Source: Hymenobacter sp. 15J16-1T3B (GTDB lineage: Bacteria > Bacteroidota > Bacteroidia > Cytophagales > Hymenobacteraceae). Taken from it: DNA of 64,000 nucleotides. Of the stretch, positions 1 to 7,882 are shown piece by piece (the first letter of the stretch is position 1; each line of letters starts with the position of its first letter). Location of the stretch: NCBI RefSeq assembly GCF_020711235.1, contig NZ_JAJFAV010000007.1, positions 62,001-126,000 of the forward strand. The letters run 5' to 3'. The notes under the pieces were generated by a model. The model was not told the origin of the DNA, searched no databases, and saw only the letters and a list, made by a program, of their open reading frames with translations. Made by a program: the position numbers and the translations under genes.

Positions 1-2
1 GG

Positions 3-188
3 CGCTGCATTCGTGGCCGCAACGGTTCCATGCTGGTCGAATTCGCTTCCGGCCGGGCGGTGGTAATGGCCCGGCAGCTGCGCAAGCTGCCGCCCGAGTC
101 CGCCGCGGCGGCAGCTCATACCCTCAACTCGACTTCCACGGCCGTAGAGCCGCCCGCGTCGTCGTCGGTCACGAGCAGCAGTTCGTAA
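3..188 (+). CDS. C-terminal fragment of an unrecognised protein
   Basis: An open frame enters from the left edge and ends at a TAA at 186-188. Its first 35 or so codons look protein-like: the visible peptide begins RCIRGRNGSMLVEFASGR and continues with a basic VVMARQLRKL stretch. The last 24 codons are a Ser/Thr-rich tail lying inside the end of the converging gene at 116-1033. I do not recognise the family. The real gene could also end elsewhere, and the frame could be spurious because high GC keeps many frames open. Confidence 0.3.
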   Translation, partial: RCIRGRNGSMLVEFASGRAVVMARQLRKLPPESAAAAAHTLNSTSTAVEPPASSSVTSSSS

Positions 189-1033
189 CGACCGGGCCCA
201 AGGCGCCGGCGTACCGCCACGCCCTCTACTTTGCCCCGGTAGGGCTGGCCATCGGGGCGCTGCAGCCGCGCCAGCGCCACAGGCAGGGGGCGGGCGCTGC
301 GCGGCTGGGCATCGAGCACCCCCACAAACGAGCCCAGTACCGCCCCGTCGGCCACCGGGTCGGTCGTGTCTTCCACCGACGCGGTGACGAATAGCTGCCC
401 CTCGAAGCCCACGGCCCCCGACAGCCCGGCGGGCTTGCCGTCGATGTGGGGCAGGGCGTACTCTTGCACCCCAATGGCCGGGGCCCGCACGGTGCGGTGT
501 CGGATGAAATCAAGAGTAGACGCAAGGGGGCAGTGAAATACCAAGTTGCCGGTGGCCATGCCCACACTGCGCTGCATCAGCAGCAGGCTGTCGGCAGTGG
601 AAGCCGCGGCCTCCAAGTTCAGGGTCAGCCCGGCCGGCAGCTTGGCCCGCAGCAGCTGGTAAAGCGGCGTGAGCGACAACGGGTACACGCTGGCGGTGGC
701 CGGCGCCGGCCCACTCAGCGTCACCCAGTAGCCCACTTCCCGGGCCGCGGTGGCCCCGGAGCCCAGCGCCAGCAGCGCCGTACCGCCGTCGGGTGCGGGC
801 ACGGCCGTCAGGCATTCCAGGTCGGGCTTGAGGCCTTTCGGAATGCGCCCCGCGCTGAAGTGCGCCGTTTCAAACAAGGTTACCGGCTGCCCCGCCGTCA
901 GTTCCCGCGCGTCGAAGCAGTACAGCAGCGGCGCATCATCGCCAATGATGTACACCATCTCGCCCACCACTTCCACGCCCGAGGCGGAGGGCAGGTTGGG
1001 CAGCTGAATCTCGCGCAGGATGGTGGCTTGCAT
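116..1033 (-). CDS. DUF6929-type protein
   Basis: A 305-residue protein with no signal peptide or membrane segment. It starts MQATILREIQLPNLPSASG and alternates short hydrophobic strands with turns, as expected for a beta-propeller-like fold. A typical stretch is GVEVVGEMVYIIGDDAPLLY near residues 18-37, and there is a GKVEGVAV segment close to the end. From memory this matches the DUF6929 family, common in Hymenobacter and of unknown function. The frame stays open for 33 codons upstream, but the ATG at 1033 begins the conserved-looking part. A 16-base dyad (1068-1085) lies just upstream. Confidence 0.7.
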   Translation of the reverse strand: MQATILREIQLPNLPSASGVEVVGEMVYIIGDDAPLLYCFDARELTAGQPVTLFETAHFSAGRIPKGLKPDLECLTAVPAPDGGTALLALGSGATAAREVGYWVTLSGPAPATASVYPLSLTPLYQLLRAKLPAGLTLNLEAAASTADSLLLMQRSVGMATGNLVFHCPLASTLDFIRHRTVRAPAIGVQEYALPHIDGKPAGLSGAVGFEGQLFVTASVEDTTDPVADGAVLGSFVGVLDAQPRSARPLPVALARLQRPDGQPYRGKVEGVAVRRRLGPGRYELLLVTDDDAGGSTAVEVELRV

Positions 1034-1067
1034 AAGCGGGGTCAGTTGTCGGTTGTGAGAAGCTACG

Positions 1068-1085
1068 CCAATGCCGAGGCATTGG
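1068..1085. promoter_or_regulatory. Perfect 8-bp dyad upstream of the DUF6929 gene
   Basis: CCAATGCC and GGCATTGG are separated by 2 bases, 35 bases upstream of the start codon at 1033. The position would suit an operator, but such short dyads also arise by chance and no regulator is known. Confidence 0.25.
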
Positions 1086-1144
1086 GTTATCATACTGGTT
1101 TTGCTTGGCCCCAACGGCCTCGTACCGCCCACGCGCCGCCCGGC

Positions 1145-3199
1145 CTACTGCTTGGTGATGGTAAACTCCACGCGGCGGTTCAGGCGGCGGGTTTCCTCCC
1201 GCTCGTTGCTGGCGCGGGGCTTGCTGCCGCCGTACCCGATGGTGGTGATGCGCTCCTCCCCCACCCCGCGGCTCACGAGGTAGCGCTTCACCTCGGCCAC
1301 GCGCTGCTCGCTGAGCACTTTGTTTTTCTCCGCGTCGCCTTGGTTGTCGGTGTGGCCCTCCAGCCGGATCTGCACCGAGGGGTTGTCGAGTAGGGTGCGC
1401 GAGAGGTGGTTTAGCTCGTTGTAGGAGCCCGCCAGCAAGCTGGCTTTGCCCTGGGCGAAGATGATGGTGGGCAGTTCCAGTTTGGCTCCCACGGCCGCGG
1501 GCACCACCAGCAAATCGATGGTGCGCTGCCCGGTTATCAGCACCGTGTCGGTGGCGGTGAGGAAGCCGCCGGCGGTGGCGGCGAGGCGGTAGCGGCCCGC
1601 CGGCAGGCTGAACTGAAAATTGCCGCCCGCCGCGTCGGTGCGGCCCGCGGCATTAAACACTATGTCGCCGCCAAGGCGGTCGGCTTTTACCTCGGCCACC
1701 ACGGGCTTGCGGGTACGCGCATCGAGCACGCGGCCCGTCACCAGCCCGCGCGCGGGCTCGGCGCGGGTAGCCACGGGCACCGGTTCGGGTTTGGCCGTAT
1801 CGGCGGGCGGGGTCAGCCCGGCGGCAGCCCGCACAATATCGGCCGGGCCGTTGGCGGTGCGCGACATGGCCCAGTACGCCGACTTGCCGTCGGGTCCGAG
1901 CAGGAAGTAGGCGTCGAAACCGGCGCTGTTCACGCTGGGGCCCAGGTTGCGCGGCTCGCTCCAGCGCGTCCACGTCTCGTCCTGCCGCTCTGTCACGAAC
2001 ACGTCGGCGCTGCCGTAGCCGGCGTGCCCGTACGAGGCGAAGTAGAGGGTTTTGCCGTCGGGCGCCAGCCAGGGCGCAAAGTCGAAGCCGGGCGAGTTGA
2101 CCACCGGCCCCAGGCTGCGCGGCTCGCTCCAGCCCCCGCCTCCGTCGGGCAAGCTCACGTAGAGGTCATTGCCGCCTTGCCCGTCGGCGCGCTCCAAGCT
2201 CATCAGCAGTACTTTCTCGTCGGCGGGTTGAAAGAAGGTGGTCGACGTGCCGGTGGAGTAGTAGTTGCTGATTTCCAGCGACTCTATCTTGCCCCAGCTG
2301 TTGCCCACGCGCCGCGCCCTCGACACGCCTTCGTCGCGCGAGCCGCCGTCGCGCGGCTCGTACCAGCCGCGCACCAGCAGGGCGTTGCCACCGGCCAGCA
2401 CGGCCTGCACGCCGTTGTGCTGCGGAGTACTCAGCGCGTCGAGGCGGGTGGCCGAGCTCCAGGTCTGGCCGCCGTCGGTGGTCTGGCTGGTCCAGATGTC
2501 GCCCGATTCGGCTACGCCCTCCTTGTTGCCGGCGTAGCGGGTGCGCACAAAGAACAAGGTGTTGCCGTCGGGCGTGAGCACCGGGTGCAACTCGTTGGCC
2601 GGCGTGTTGATGGCCGCGCCGAGCGGGCTGGGCTTGCCGAAGGTGGGCGCGCTGGCTGCCACCCGCAGGCGCAGCGGAAACAGCCGCCACTGCTGCGTGG
2701 CGCGGTTTTGGTAGCGCTGCAGCACCACGGCCGTGCCGTTGGCTTTATCGGAGTTGGCCACCGCCAAGCACATCGCGTCGTTGCCACGGCTCACGAGTTG
2801 GGCACTCCCGATGGGCCCGGCCGCCACCAGCTTCCACTGCTGAAACAGCCCGCCCGAATACGGCCGTTGCGTCACGGCGGCGTTGTCGGCGGGCCCGTCG
2901 GCCGTCAGGCACTTGCCGCTGTGGCGCACCTCGATGCGAAACCACTCGCTGCCGCTGCTGACGGGCACAAACCGCCACTGCTGGCTGGGGGCCTGGGTAA
3001 ACTCCCACTGCACCACGGCGGCCCCGGCTTCGGCCGCTGCGCCGCGCACTTCTAGGGCCCGGCCGCTGCCCCGGGCTACCACGCCGTACCACGTACCGGC
3101 CTCCGGGGTGCTCTGGGCCACGGCCCGGGGCGGGCCCATCAGCGCGAGTATCCAACATAATCCAGCCACGCAACGCAACAGCACCGGGGAAGTAGGCAT
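1145..3199 (-). CDS. Ricin-type lectin / PD40 repeat / OmpA-domain envelope protein
   Basis: A 684-residue secreted protein. The start at 3199 gives a clear signal peptide (MPTSPVLLRC... ending PRAVAQS); a longer frame adds 26 unlikely residues. Order of domains: a ricin-type beta-trefoil (about 36-175, with repeated QQW motifs such as SQQWRF, FQQWKL, TQQWRL), PD40/WD40-like repeats (about 185-465, with LTPDGNTLFF, LAPDGKTLYFAS, LGPDGKSAYWA), a carboxypeptidase-regulatory-like domain (about 486-565), and a C-terminal OmpA peptidoglycan-binding domain (about 571-684, with LEGHTDNQGD and NRRVEF). The protein probably sits in the periplasm or outer membrane, bound to peptidoglycan through OmpA. 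PD40 plus OmpA is common in Bacteroidota; the N-terminal lectin domain is the less usual part and suggests glycan binding. Confidence 0.88.
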   Translation of the reverse strand: MPTSPVLLRCVAGLCWILALMGPPRAVAQSTPEAGTWYGVVARGSGRALEVRGAAAEAGAAVVQWEFTQAPSQQWRFVPVSSGSEWFRIEVRHSGKCLTADGPADNAAVTQRPYSGGLFQQWKLVAAGPIGSAQLVSRGNDAMCLAVANSDKANGTAVVLQRYQNRATQQWRLFPLRLRVAASAPTFGKPSPLGAAINTPANELHPVLTPDGNTLFFVRTRYAGNKEGVAESGDIWTSQTTDGGQTWSSATRLDALSTPQHNGVQAVLAGGNALLVRGWYEPRDGGSRDEGVSRARRVGNSWGKIESLEISNYYSTGTSTTFFQPADEKVLLMSLERADGQGGNDLYVSLPDGGGGWSEPRSLGPVVNSPGFDFAPWLAPDGKTLYFASYGHAGYGSADVFVTERQDETWTRWSEPRNLGPSVNSAGFDAYFLLGPDGKSAYWAMSRTANGPADIVRAAAGLTPPADTAKPEPVPVATRAEPARGLVTGRVLDARTRKPVVAEVKADRLGGDIVFNAAGRTDAAGGNFQFSLPAGRYRLAATAGGFLTATDTVLITGQRTIDLLVVPAAVGAKLELPTIIFAQGKASLLAGSYNELNHLSRTLLDNPSVQIRLEGHTDNQGDAEKNKVLSEQRVAEVKRYLVSRGVGEERITTIGYGGSKPRASNEREETRRLNRRVEFTITKQ

Positions 3200-3329
3200 G
3201 AGTAAGCACACTAGTTCTGGTGCGCAAGTTAGCCTAAATACCCCCCGGCACGCCGCCGCCCGGCTTGCAGCAAGCAAACCGGGCGGCCAAAGCGGGTCGG
3301 AAAGACGGAGTCAGCGGCAGTGGCGGGGC

Positions 3330-3536
3330 TTAACTCGCGTTGCTGATGTACTTGAAGCGGACGAACCGCTCGTTTTCATAGATAGCTGTGAAATGGCCGC
3401 CGTCGGTGGAACTGCTGCGCCGCGGTTCCTGCGCGGTGCGGGCGGGGGTGCTGGCGTCGGTGGTCGGCACGGCCGGGTACGCACCGGGAATCACGCCGGG
3501 TACGTGGCAGATGAACGAAAGTATCTTTGAAGCCAT
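3330..3536 (-). CDS. Small hypothetical protein
   Basis: A 68-residue frame with an ATG start (MASKILSFICHVPGVIP) and a C-terminus reading ENERFVRFKYISNAS. It has no recognised domain. In its favour: it lies in a gap that otherwise has no gene, and the sequence 65 bases upstream is AT-rich and contains a dyad (3601-3633) that could act as a control site. Against it: the middle is Thr/Ala/Pro-rich like a chance frame. Confidence 0.35.
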   Translation of the reverse strand: MASKILSFICHVPGVIPGAYPAVPTTDASTPARTAQEPRRSSSTDGGHFTAIYENERFVRFKYISNAS

Positions 3537-3600
3537 GATGCAGACAGGTGAAATGAGGTGGAAAATGAAGCAAAGGACGGGTTAACCTGAAAAGCGCGCT

Positions 3601-3633
3601 GTTCAATATGAAGTAAGCTTCATTTTATTGAAC
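3601..3633. promoter_or_regulatory. Nested inverted repeat in an AT-rich gap
   Basis: An inner dyad, ATGAAG-taag-CTTCAT, lies inside an outer dyad, GTTCAA...TTGAAC. The spacers are unequal (1 base on the left, 4 on the right), so it is an imperfect 33-base palindrome. It lies in the AT-richest stretch of the first 10 kb, upstream of the small gene at 3330-3536. No T-run follows, so an operator fits better than a terminator. Confidence 0.4.
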
Positions 3634-3800
3634 GATGCTAAGATAAAAGAATATTTAGCAAAAACGATATCCGTACTAACCCGTATTTTACCCTACGGGC
3701 TACCCCTGATTCCGCGCTGGTAATCAAGCTGCTAAGCCAGCAATTTTCCCGTGTTGCGCCTTGCTAAGCCCCTTTTTCTCAACGTCACCATCCCCCACAC

Positions 3801-3840
3801 GCGACGACGCCCGGCCTTGGGTAAGGCCGGGCGTCGTCGC
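3801..3840. terminator. 18-bp perfect hairpin after the NarL-type regulator
   Basis: GCGACGACGCCCGGCCTT pairs perfectly with its complement across a GGGT loop. It lies 23 bases past the stop codon of the minus-strand response regulator gene (3864-4535). There is no T-run, as is frequent in GC-rich Bacteroidota. Confidence 0.75.
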
Positions 3841-3863
3841 GGGGGTAGCACAACCGCCGGAGT

Positions 3864-4535
3864 TTAATCTATCAGTTTGTGGCGCAGCGCGTACTGAATC
3901 AGGCCTACCACCGATTTAGAGTTGGTCTTGGTCAACAGGTTTTTGCGGTGCGATTCGACCGTCCGCTCGCTGATGAATAGCTTTTTGGCAATAAGCGAGT
4001 TGGGCAGCTCGTCGGCAATCAACTCCAAAACCTCTTTTTCGCGGGCCGTGAGTTCTACCGGCCGCTCCTCGCGTACCGGGGCCGGGGCGTTGGGCCGCGG
4101 AATGTTTTGCAACAGGGTGTCGCCGACTTCCTGGCTGAAGAAGCGGTTGCCGGCCGCTACTCGGCGGATAGCGTCAATCAGCTCCTTTTTGCTGGTGTTT
4201 TTTAGCAAGTAACCTGCCCCGCCCGCGTCCAGCACATCGGTCACAGAGCTGTAGTCAAAATACACCGACAACGCCAGGGCCCGTACGGCCGGGTATTGCT
4301 GCTGCATTAGCCGAATCAGGTCGACGCCGCCCATGCCGGGCATGTTCAAGTCCACGATGGCAATACGCACGGCCGGCTGCTCCTGCAGCCGCTGCAAAGC
4401 CTCGTAGCCGCTGCTGGCGGTGGCTACCACGTGCAGGTCGTCCACATCCTTCAGCAAGGAGCTGATGCCCTCGATAACCAACGGATGATCATCGACCAGC
4501 AATACCTGAATGACTTCGTGGAAAGGTTCGTCCAT
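3864..4535 (-). CDS. NarL/FixJ-family response regulator
   Basis: A 223-residue two-component response regulator. The receiver domain (about 8-125) has the acidic pair D15-D16, phosphoacceptor D62 in IVDLNMPGMGG, and the conserved lysine in GYLLKNTSKKEL. A linker (about 130-158) leads to a LuxR-type helix-turn-helix (about 160-223, with LTAREKEVLELIADEL and FISERTVESHRKNLL). Phosphorylation by an HPK7-type histidine kinase is expected to control DNA binding. No kinase gene is adjacent, so it is an orphan here; the partner is unknown. The gene ends at a strong hairpin. Confidence 0.93.
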   Translation of the reverse strand: MDEPFHEVIQVLLVDDHPLVIEGISSLLKDVDDLHVVATASSGYEALQRLQEQPAVRIAIVDLNMPGMGGVDLIRLMQQQYPAVRALALSVYFDYSSVTDVLDAGGAGYLLKNTSKKELIDAIRRVAAGNRFFSQEVGDTLLQNIPRPNAPAPVREERPVELTAREKEVLELIADELPNSLIAKKLFISERTVESHRKNLLTKTNSKSVVGLIQYALRHKLID

Positions 4536-4841
4536 ACAATCAATTTACTGCGTCGATAAACTTAGGAAAGGCGCCCGTTGGCCCAGGCTAGTTGCCAAAT
4601 GGCCCTCTTACCAACGGCCAAGGGCCTAATACATTGCGTGCAAAGCCGCAGAGAAAACCGATAAAAGCCCGCAAAAATCAAGCAAAACACTGCAAAATAA
4701 GTATGAAAGCAGCTGTTTTGCTACGCATCTGTCCAGTTGGTGAGCGGTACCGCCTTCATCGTCAGCGCAATAAGGCACTAAATTGACCTATCCGATGATG
4801 AAGCCGTACAACTTCCAAGTCACTAAGCACCGACCCACCTT
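4536..4841. other. Intergenic region between divergent genes
   Basis: About 300 bases, richer in A and T than the neighbouring genes, between the minus-strand regulator and the plus-strand DUF2945 gene. It must hold both promoters, but no good TAnnTTTG box with a matching upstream TTG was found. A 64-codon frame at 4592-4786 looks spurious. Confidence 0.5.
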
Positions 4842-5051
4842 ATGCGCAAAGGCACTGCGGTTTCCTGGAAGTACGGTACTGGCCGGGCCACCGGCAAGAT
4901 TGAGCAGACGTTCAAAGAGTCGGTAACGCGGCAACTCAAAGGCGTGTCCGTCACCCGCCACGGCAGCGCCGACAACCCGGCATTCCTCATCGTGCAAGCC
5001 AACGGCGAGCGGGTGCTCAAACTCAAAAGTGAGTTGCAGCTTGCCGCTTGA
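4842..5051 (+). CDS. DUF2945 / HVA_TUDOR small protein
   Basis: A 69-residue protein starting MRKGTAVSWKYGTGRATGKI. It matches the DUF2945 (hypervirulence-associated TUDOR) family pattern over its whole length: an N-terminal KGxxVSWKYG strand, an ATGKI strand, a central VTR...KGVSVTR segment, then NPAFLIVQANGERVLKLKSEL at the end. The predicted fold is a small SH3-like/Tudor barrel in the cytoplasm. The biochemical role is not established; related proteins are annotated near stress genes. It is a single-gene unit followed by a hairpin shared with the convergent permease. Confidence 0.85.
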   Translation: MRKGTAVSWKYGTGRATGKIEQTFKESVTRQLKGVSVTRHGSADNPAFLIVQANGERVLKLKSELQLAA

Positions 5052-5180
5052 GCGCCAGCCCGGGCAGACAGCGGGCTAATTAAGACATTGCGGAAGGCGG
5101 GGCCGGACAATTTCACCGGCTTCAGGAGCCCGCGCACACAGCGGAAGTTGCATAGCCGTACCAATATATAATTCAACAGA

Positions 5181-5211
5181 AAAGCCCCGCCGAGTGCTTC
5201 GGCGGGGCTTT
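5181..5211. terminator. Bidirectional hairpin terminator
   Basis: AAAGCCCCGCCGA and TCGGCGGGGCTTT form a 13-bp stem with a 5-base loop. It lies between the DUF2945 gene (plus) and the permease gene (minus). T-runs flank the stem on both strands, so it can end transcripts from either side. Confidence 0.85.
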
Positions 5212-5236
5212 GTGCGGTCGGTGGTACGTCCAGCCG

Positions 5237-6805
5237 TTACTTCTGTTCGATGAAGGCTTGCTCCTCCAGCTCCGTGGGCACCACCACGATGCCTTGCTGC
5301 AGCTTGGAGTTGTGCCGGCCGTAGACGAAGTACACGATAAAGCCAATCAGCATCCAGCCCAGGGCCAGTTTCAGCGTCATGGCGTCGAGGGCCAGAATCA
5401 TCGCGAGGCAAATCAGGGCGCCCAGGATGGGAACCAGCGGGAACGACGCCGAGGACAGGGGCGAGCGGAACGGACGCGGCTGCTCCGGGTCGGTGCGGCG
5501 CATGATCCACACGCCGATGGACACGAGCACGAAGGCCAGCAGCGTGCCGAAGGAGGTCAGGTCGCCGGCCAGGGAGCCGGGCACGAAGGCGGCGAAGGCG
5601 CCCACGAACACCAGCAGCACCAGGTTCGACTTGTAGGGCGTGTGGAACTTGGGGTGCAGTTCCGAGAAGGCCTTGGGCATCAGGCCGTCCTTGGCCATGG
5701 AGAAGAACACGCGGCTCTGGCCCATGAGCATCACCAGGATAACCGAGGAGAAACCGGCCAGAATGGCCACCACCACGGCCGTCGACAGCCACTCGTAGCC
5801 GGGCATGTGCTCCTTGATGGCGTAAGCCACAGAGGCTTCGCCGCCCTTGGCCGGGTCGGCAAACTCGCGCCAGTTGGCCACGCCCGTCAGCACGTGGCCG
5901 AACAGGATGTAGAGGACGGTGCACACGGCCAGGGAGCCGAGGATGCCGATGGGCATGTCGCGCTTGGGATTTTTGGCCTCCTGCGCGGCCGTCGACACGG
6001 CGTCGAAGCCGATGAAGGCGAAGAACACGATGGCCGCCCCGCCTAGGATGCCGCCCCAGCCGTGCTTGTTCCACTCGGTGTATTCGCGCACGATCTTACC
6101 GCCGCTCACCACGGGCTCGGCGTTTTCCGGAATCAGGTAGGGCGTGTGGTTGGCGGGGTTGATGAACTGCCAGCCCACGGCGATGAACACCAGCACGATG
6201 GCCACTTTCACCACCACGATGATGGAGTTGAACGTGGCCGATTCCTGGGTACCTTTGATCAGCAACAGGCTCAGGGCCACGATGATGAACAGGGCCGGCA
6301 GGTTCAGCAGGCCGGTGTGCGATACGCCGTTGATGACGGCGCTTTCCAGCGGGGAGTGGGACCACTCGTAGGGTATACTCGTCCCGAACACCGCCAAGAG
6401 CTTGTTCAGGTACTCACTCCAGGCAATGCTCACGGTGGCCGCGCCCAGGGCGTATTCCATGATCAGGGCCCAGCCAATCACCCAAGCGACAAACTCGCCC
6501 ATGGTGGTGTAGGCGTAGGTGTAGGCCGAGCCGGCAATGGGAATCATGGCGGCGAATTCGGCGTAGCAGAGGCCGGCGAAAGCGCAGCCGATGGCGGCCA
6601 CGATGAAGGCCAGCGTCACGCCCGGGCCCGAAGCCTGGGCCGCCGCGGCGGCCGTGCGCACGAACAGGCCGGCGCCGATGATGGCCCCGACGCCGAGGGC
6701 GACGAGGCTCGCCGCGCCCAGGGTACGCTTAAGCGCGCCTTCGCCCGAGGCGTTGGCTTCGCCGAGCAGCACGGCCAGCGGTTTTTTGGCGAAAATGTTT
6801 GCCAT
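5237..6805 (-). CDS. APC-family amino acid permease
   Basis: A 522-residue inner-membrane transporter of the amino acid-polyamine-organocation superfamily, closest in look to the cationic amino acid transporter (CAT/YfnA) group. Around 12 or more hydrophobic segments are visible. The hallmark first helix reads GVGAIIGAGLFVRTA near residues 38-52. It presumably imports amino acids coupled to protons; the substrate cannot be read from sequence. The ATG at 6805 (MANIFAKKPLAVLL) is preferred over an ATG 22 codons upstream because the family starts with a short cytoplasmic tail. A possible -7 box, TATATTCG, lies on the minus strand at 6889-6896. Confidence 0.92.
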   Translation of the reverse strand: MANIFAKKPLAVLLGEANASGEGALKRTLGAASLVALGVGAIIGAGLFVRTAAAAAQASGPGVTLAFIVAAIGCAFAGLCYAEFAAMIPIAGSAYTYAYTTMGEFVAWVIGWALIMEYALGAATVSIAWSEYLNKLLAVFGTSIPYEWSHSPLESAVINGVSHTGLLNLPALFIIVALSLLLIKGTQESATFNSIIVVVKVAIVLVFIAVGWQFINPANHTPYLIPENAEPVVSGGKIVREYTEWNKHGWGGILGGAAIVFFAFIGFDAVSTAAQEAKNPKRDMPIGILGSLAVCTVLYILFGHVLTGVANWREFADPAKGGEASVAYAIKEHMPGYEWLSTAVVVAILAGFSSVILVMLMGQSRVFFSMAKDGLMPKAFSELHPKFHTPYKSNLVLLVFVGAFAAFVPGSLAGDLTSFGTLLAFVLVSIGVWIMRRTDPEQPRPFRSPLSSASFPLVPILGALICLAMILALDAMTLKLALGWMLIGFIVYFVYGRHNSKLQQGIVVVPTELEEQAFIEQK

Positions 6806-7015
6806 TAGATGATTGGGATGGGGAGAATTTTTAGAGAGAAGGTGGTCGTGGCAAGGCCCCAAGTGCGGCACACCGACACGCCGGGGCCCGAATATAGGCA
6901 GAATCCGGCGTCCGCGGGTGTTGGCCCGGAAGTTGTCTTGGGCCCCGCGGGCCGGTTAAACCTTGCGGCCCAGCGGCCCTCTAAGCCGGTAGATTTTCCA
7001 ATTGACCCACTTCCG

Positions 7016-7489
7016 ATGAAAAAGATGCTTTTCCTGCTGACCGTTGCCACCCTCGGCTTCGCCAGCGCCCAAGCCCAAACCACCCCGCCCGCCAACGGCG
7101 GTTTCCAAGGCCGCGGCATGGGCCGCGAGCAGCGCACGCCCGAGCAGCGCGCCGACATGCAAACCCAGCGCCTGACCAACCAACTCACCCTCACGGCCGA
7201 GCAGCAGCCCAAAGTGCGCGCCATCTTCCTGGCCCAGGCCAACGAGGTGGACGCCGCCCGCGCCAGCATGACGCCCGGCAGCGTGGACCGCGAGGCCATG
7301 CGCCAGAAAATGCAGGAAGGCCGCGCCCGCTACGACGAGCAACTCAAGGCCGTGCTCACCCCCGAGCAGTATGCCAAGTACCAGCAGCAGCGCGAAGACC
7401 GCATGGAACGCGTGGGCGAGCTGAAAGAGGCCAAAAAAGAAGGCAAGGTGAAGGCCAAGAAGGACAAGATCAAGACCAAAGCCAGCTAA
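7016..7489 (+). CDS. Spy/CpxP-like periplasmic helical protein
   Basis: A 157-residue protein with a signal peptide (MKKMLFLLTVATLGFASAQAQ). The mature part is alpha-helical with LTLTAEQQPKVRAIF (about 60-75) and LTPEQYAKYQQQREDR (about 117-132), the two LTxxQ-type motifs of the Spy/CpxP and DUF4890 families. Such proteins act in the periplasm as small chaperone-like or envelope-stress proteins. The C-terminus is very lysine-rich (KKEGKVKAKKDKIKTKAS). The frame is open further upstream, but only the ATG at 7016 gives a signal peptide. A hairpin follows 25 bases after the stop. Confidence 0.8.
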   Translation: MKKMLFLLTVATLGFASAQAQTTPPANGGFQGRGMGREQRTPEQRADMQTQRLTNQLTLTAEQQPKVRAIFLAQANEVDAARASMTPGSVDREAMRQKMQEGRARYDEQLKAVLTPEQYAKYQQQREDRMERVGELKEAKKEGKVKAKKDKIKTKAS

Positions 7490-7514
7490 CCCCGTCCCGT
7501 TCTCTCAACGTCCT

Positions 7515-7548
7515 ACCGGCCCGCTCTCTACTTTGAGGGCGGGCCGGT
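7515..7548 (+). terminator. Hairpin after the Spy-like gene
   Basis: ACCGGCCCGC and GCGGGCCGGT form a perfect 10-bp stem around a 14-base loop, 25 bases after the stop codon at 7489. No T-run follows. Confidence 0.65.
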
Positions 7549-7882
7549 GTGTGTTGGTGTCACCCGTCGCCCGCACCCAAGCGGCGGGTACCACTTTGAT
7601 TCGGCCGCTGGGCAAGAAAAGCCCTGGTGGTACCTGTCGCCCCGCTGCCATGTATCCTAAATGATTATCAAACAATCACTTGCGCAGCAACCCGGTAAAT
7701 TAACCCGGCTATCCGAGCCAAGCCGTAGCTCCGTCCTTATATTTGAAATTGTCAGCCTGCTGGTTCGCCCAAGCGGCCATGCTGTCAGGCGGCGGCCAAT
7801 CGGCGCGGTGCTTGCAGCCCCGTCAGCCGCCGCACCAGGGCCCGTTCGCCGGTTCTGGGAGTAGTCACCTTACTTTACCCTC
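7549..7882. other. Intergenic region upstream of the MBL-rhodanese gene
   Basis: About 330 bases with no convincing gene. A 67-codon frame (7661-7864) is Ser/Arg/Pro-rich and looks like chance. A TACTTTAC sequence 6 bases before the ATG at 7883 resembles a -7 box, which would leave almost no leader; this is weak evidence. Confidence 0.4.

Noticed and set aside
3522-3529. Perfect TATCTTTG on the plus strand
   Set aside because: No TTTG at the right distance upstream and only a 16-codon reading frame downstream; it lies in the antisense of the small gene at 3330-3536.
4592-4786. 64-codon frame in the gap before the DUF2945 gene
   Set aside because: Composition is like random sequence, and it has no domain or promoter support.
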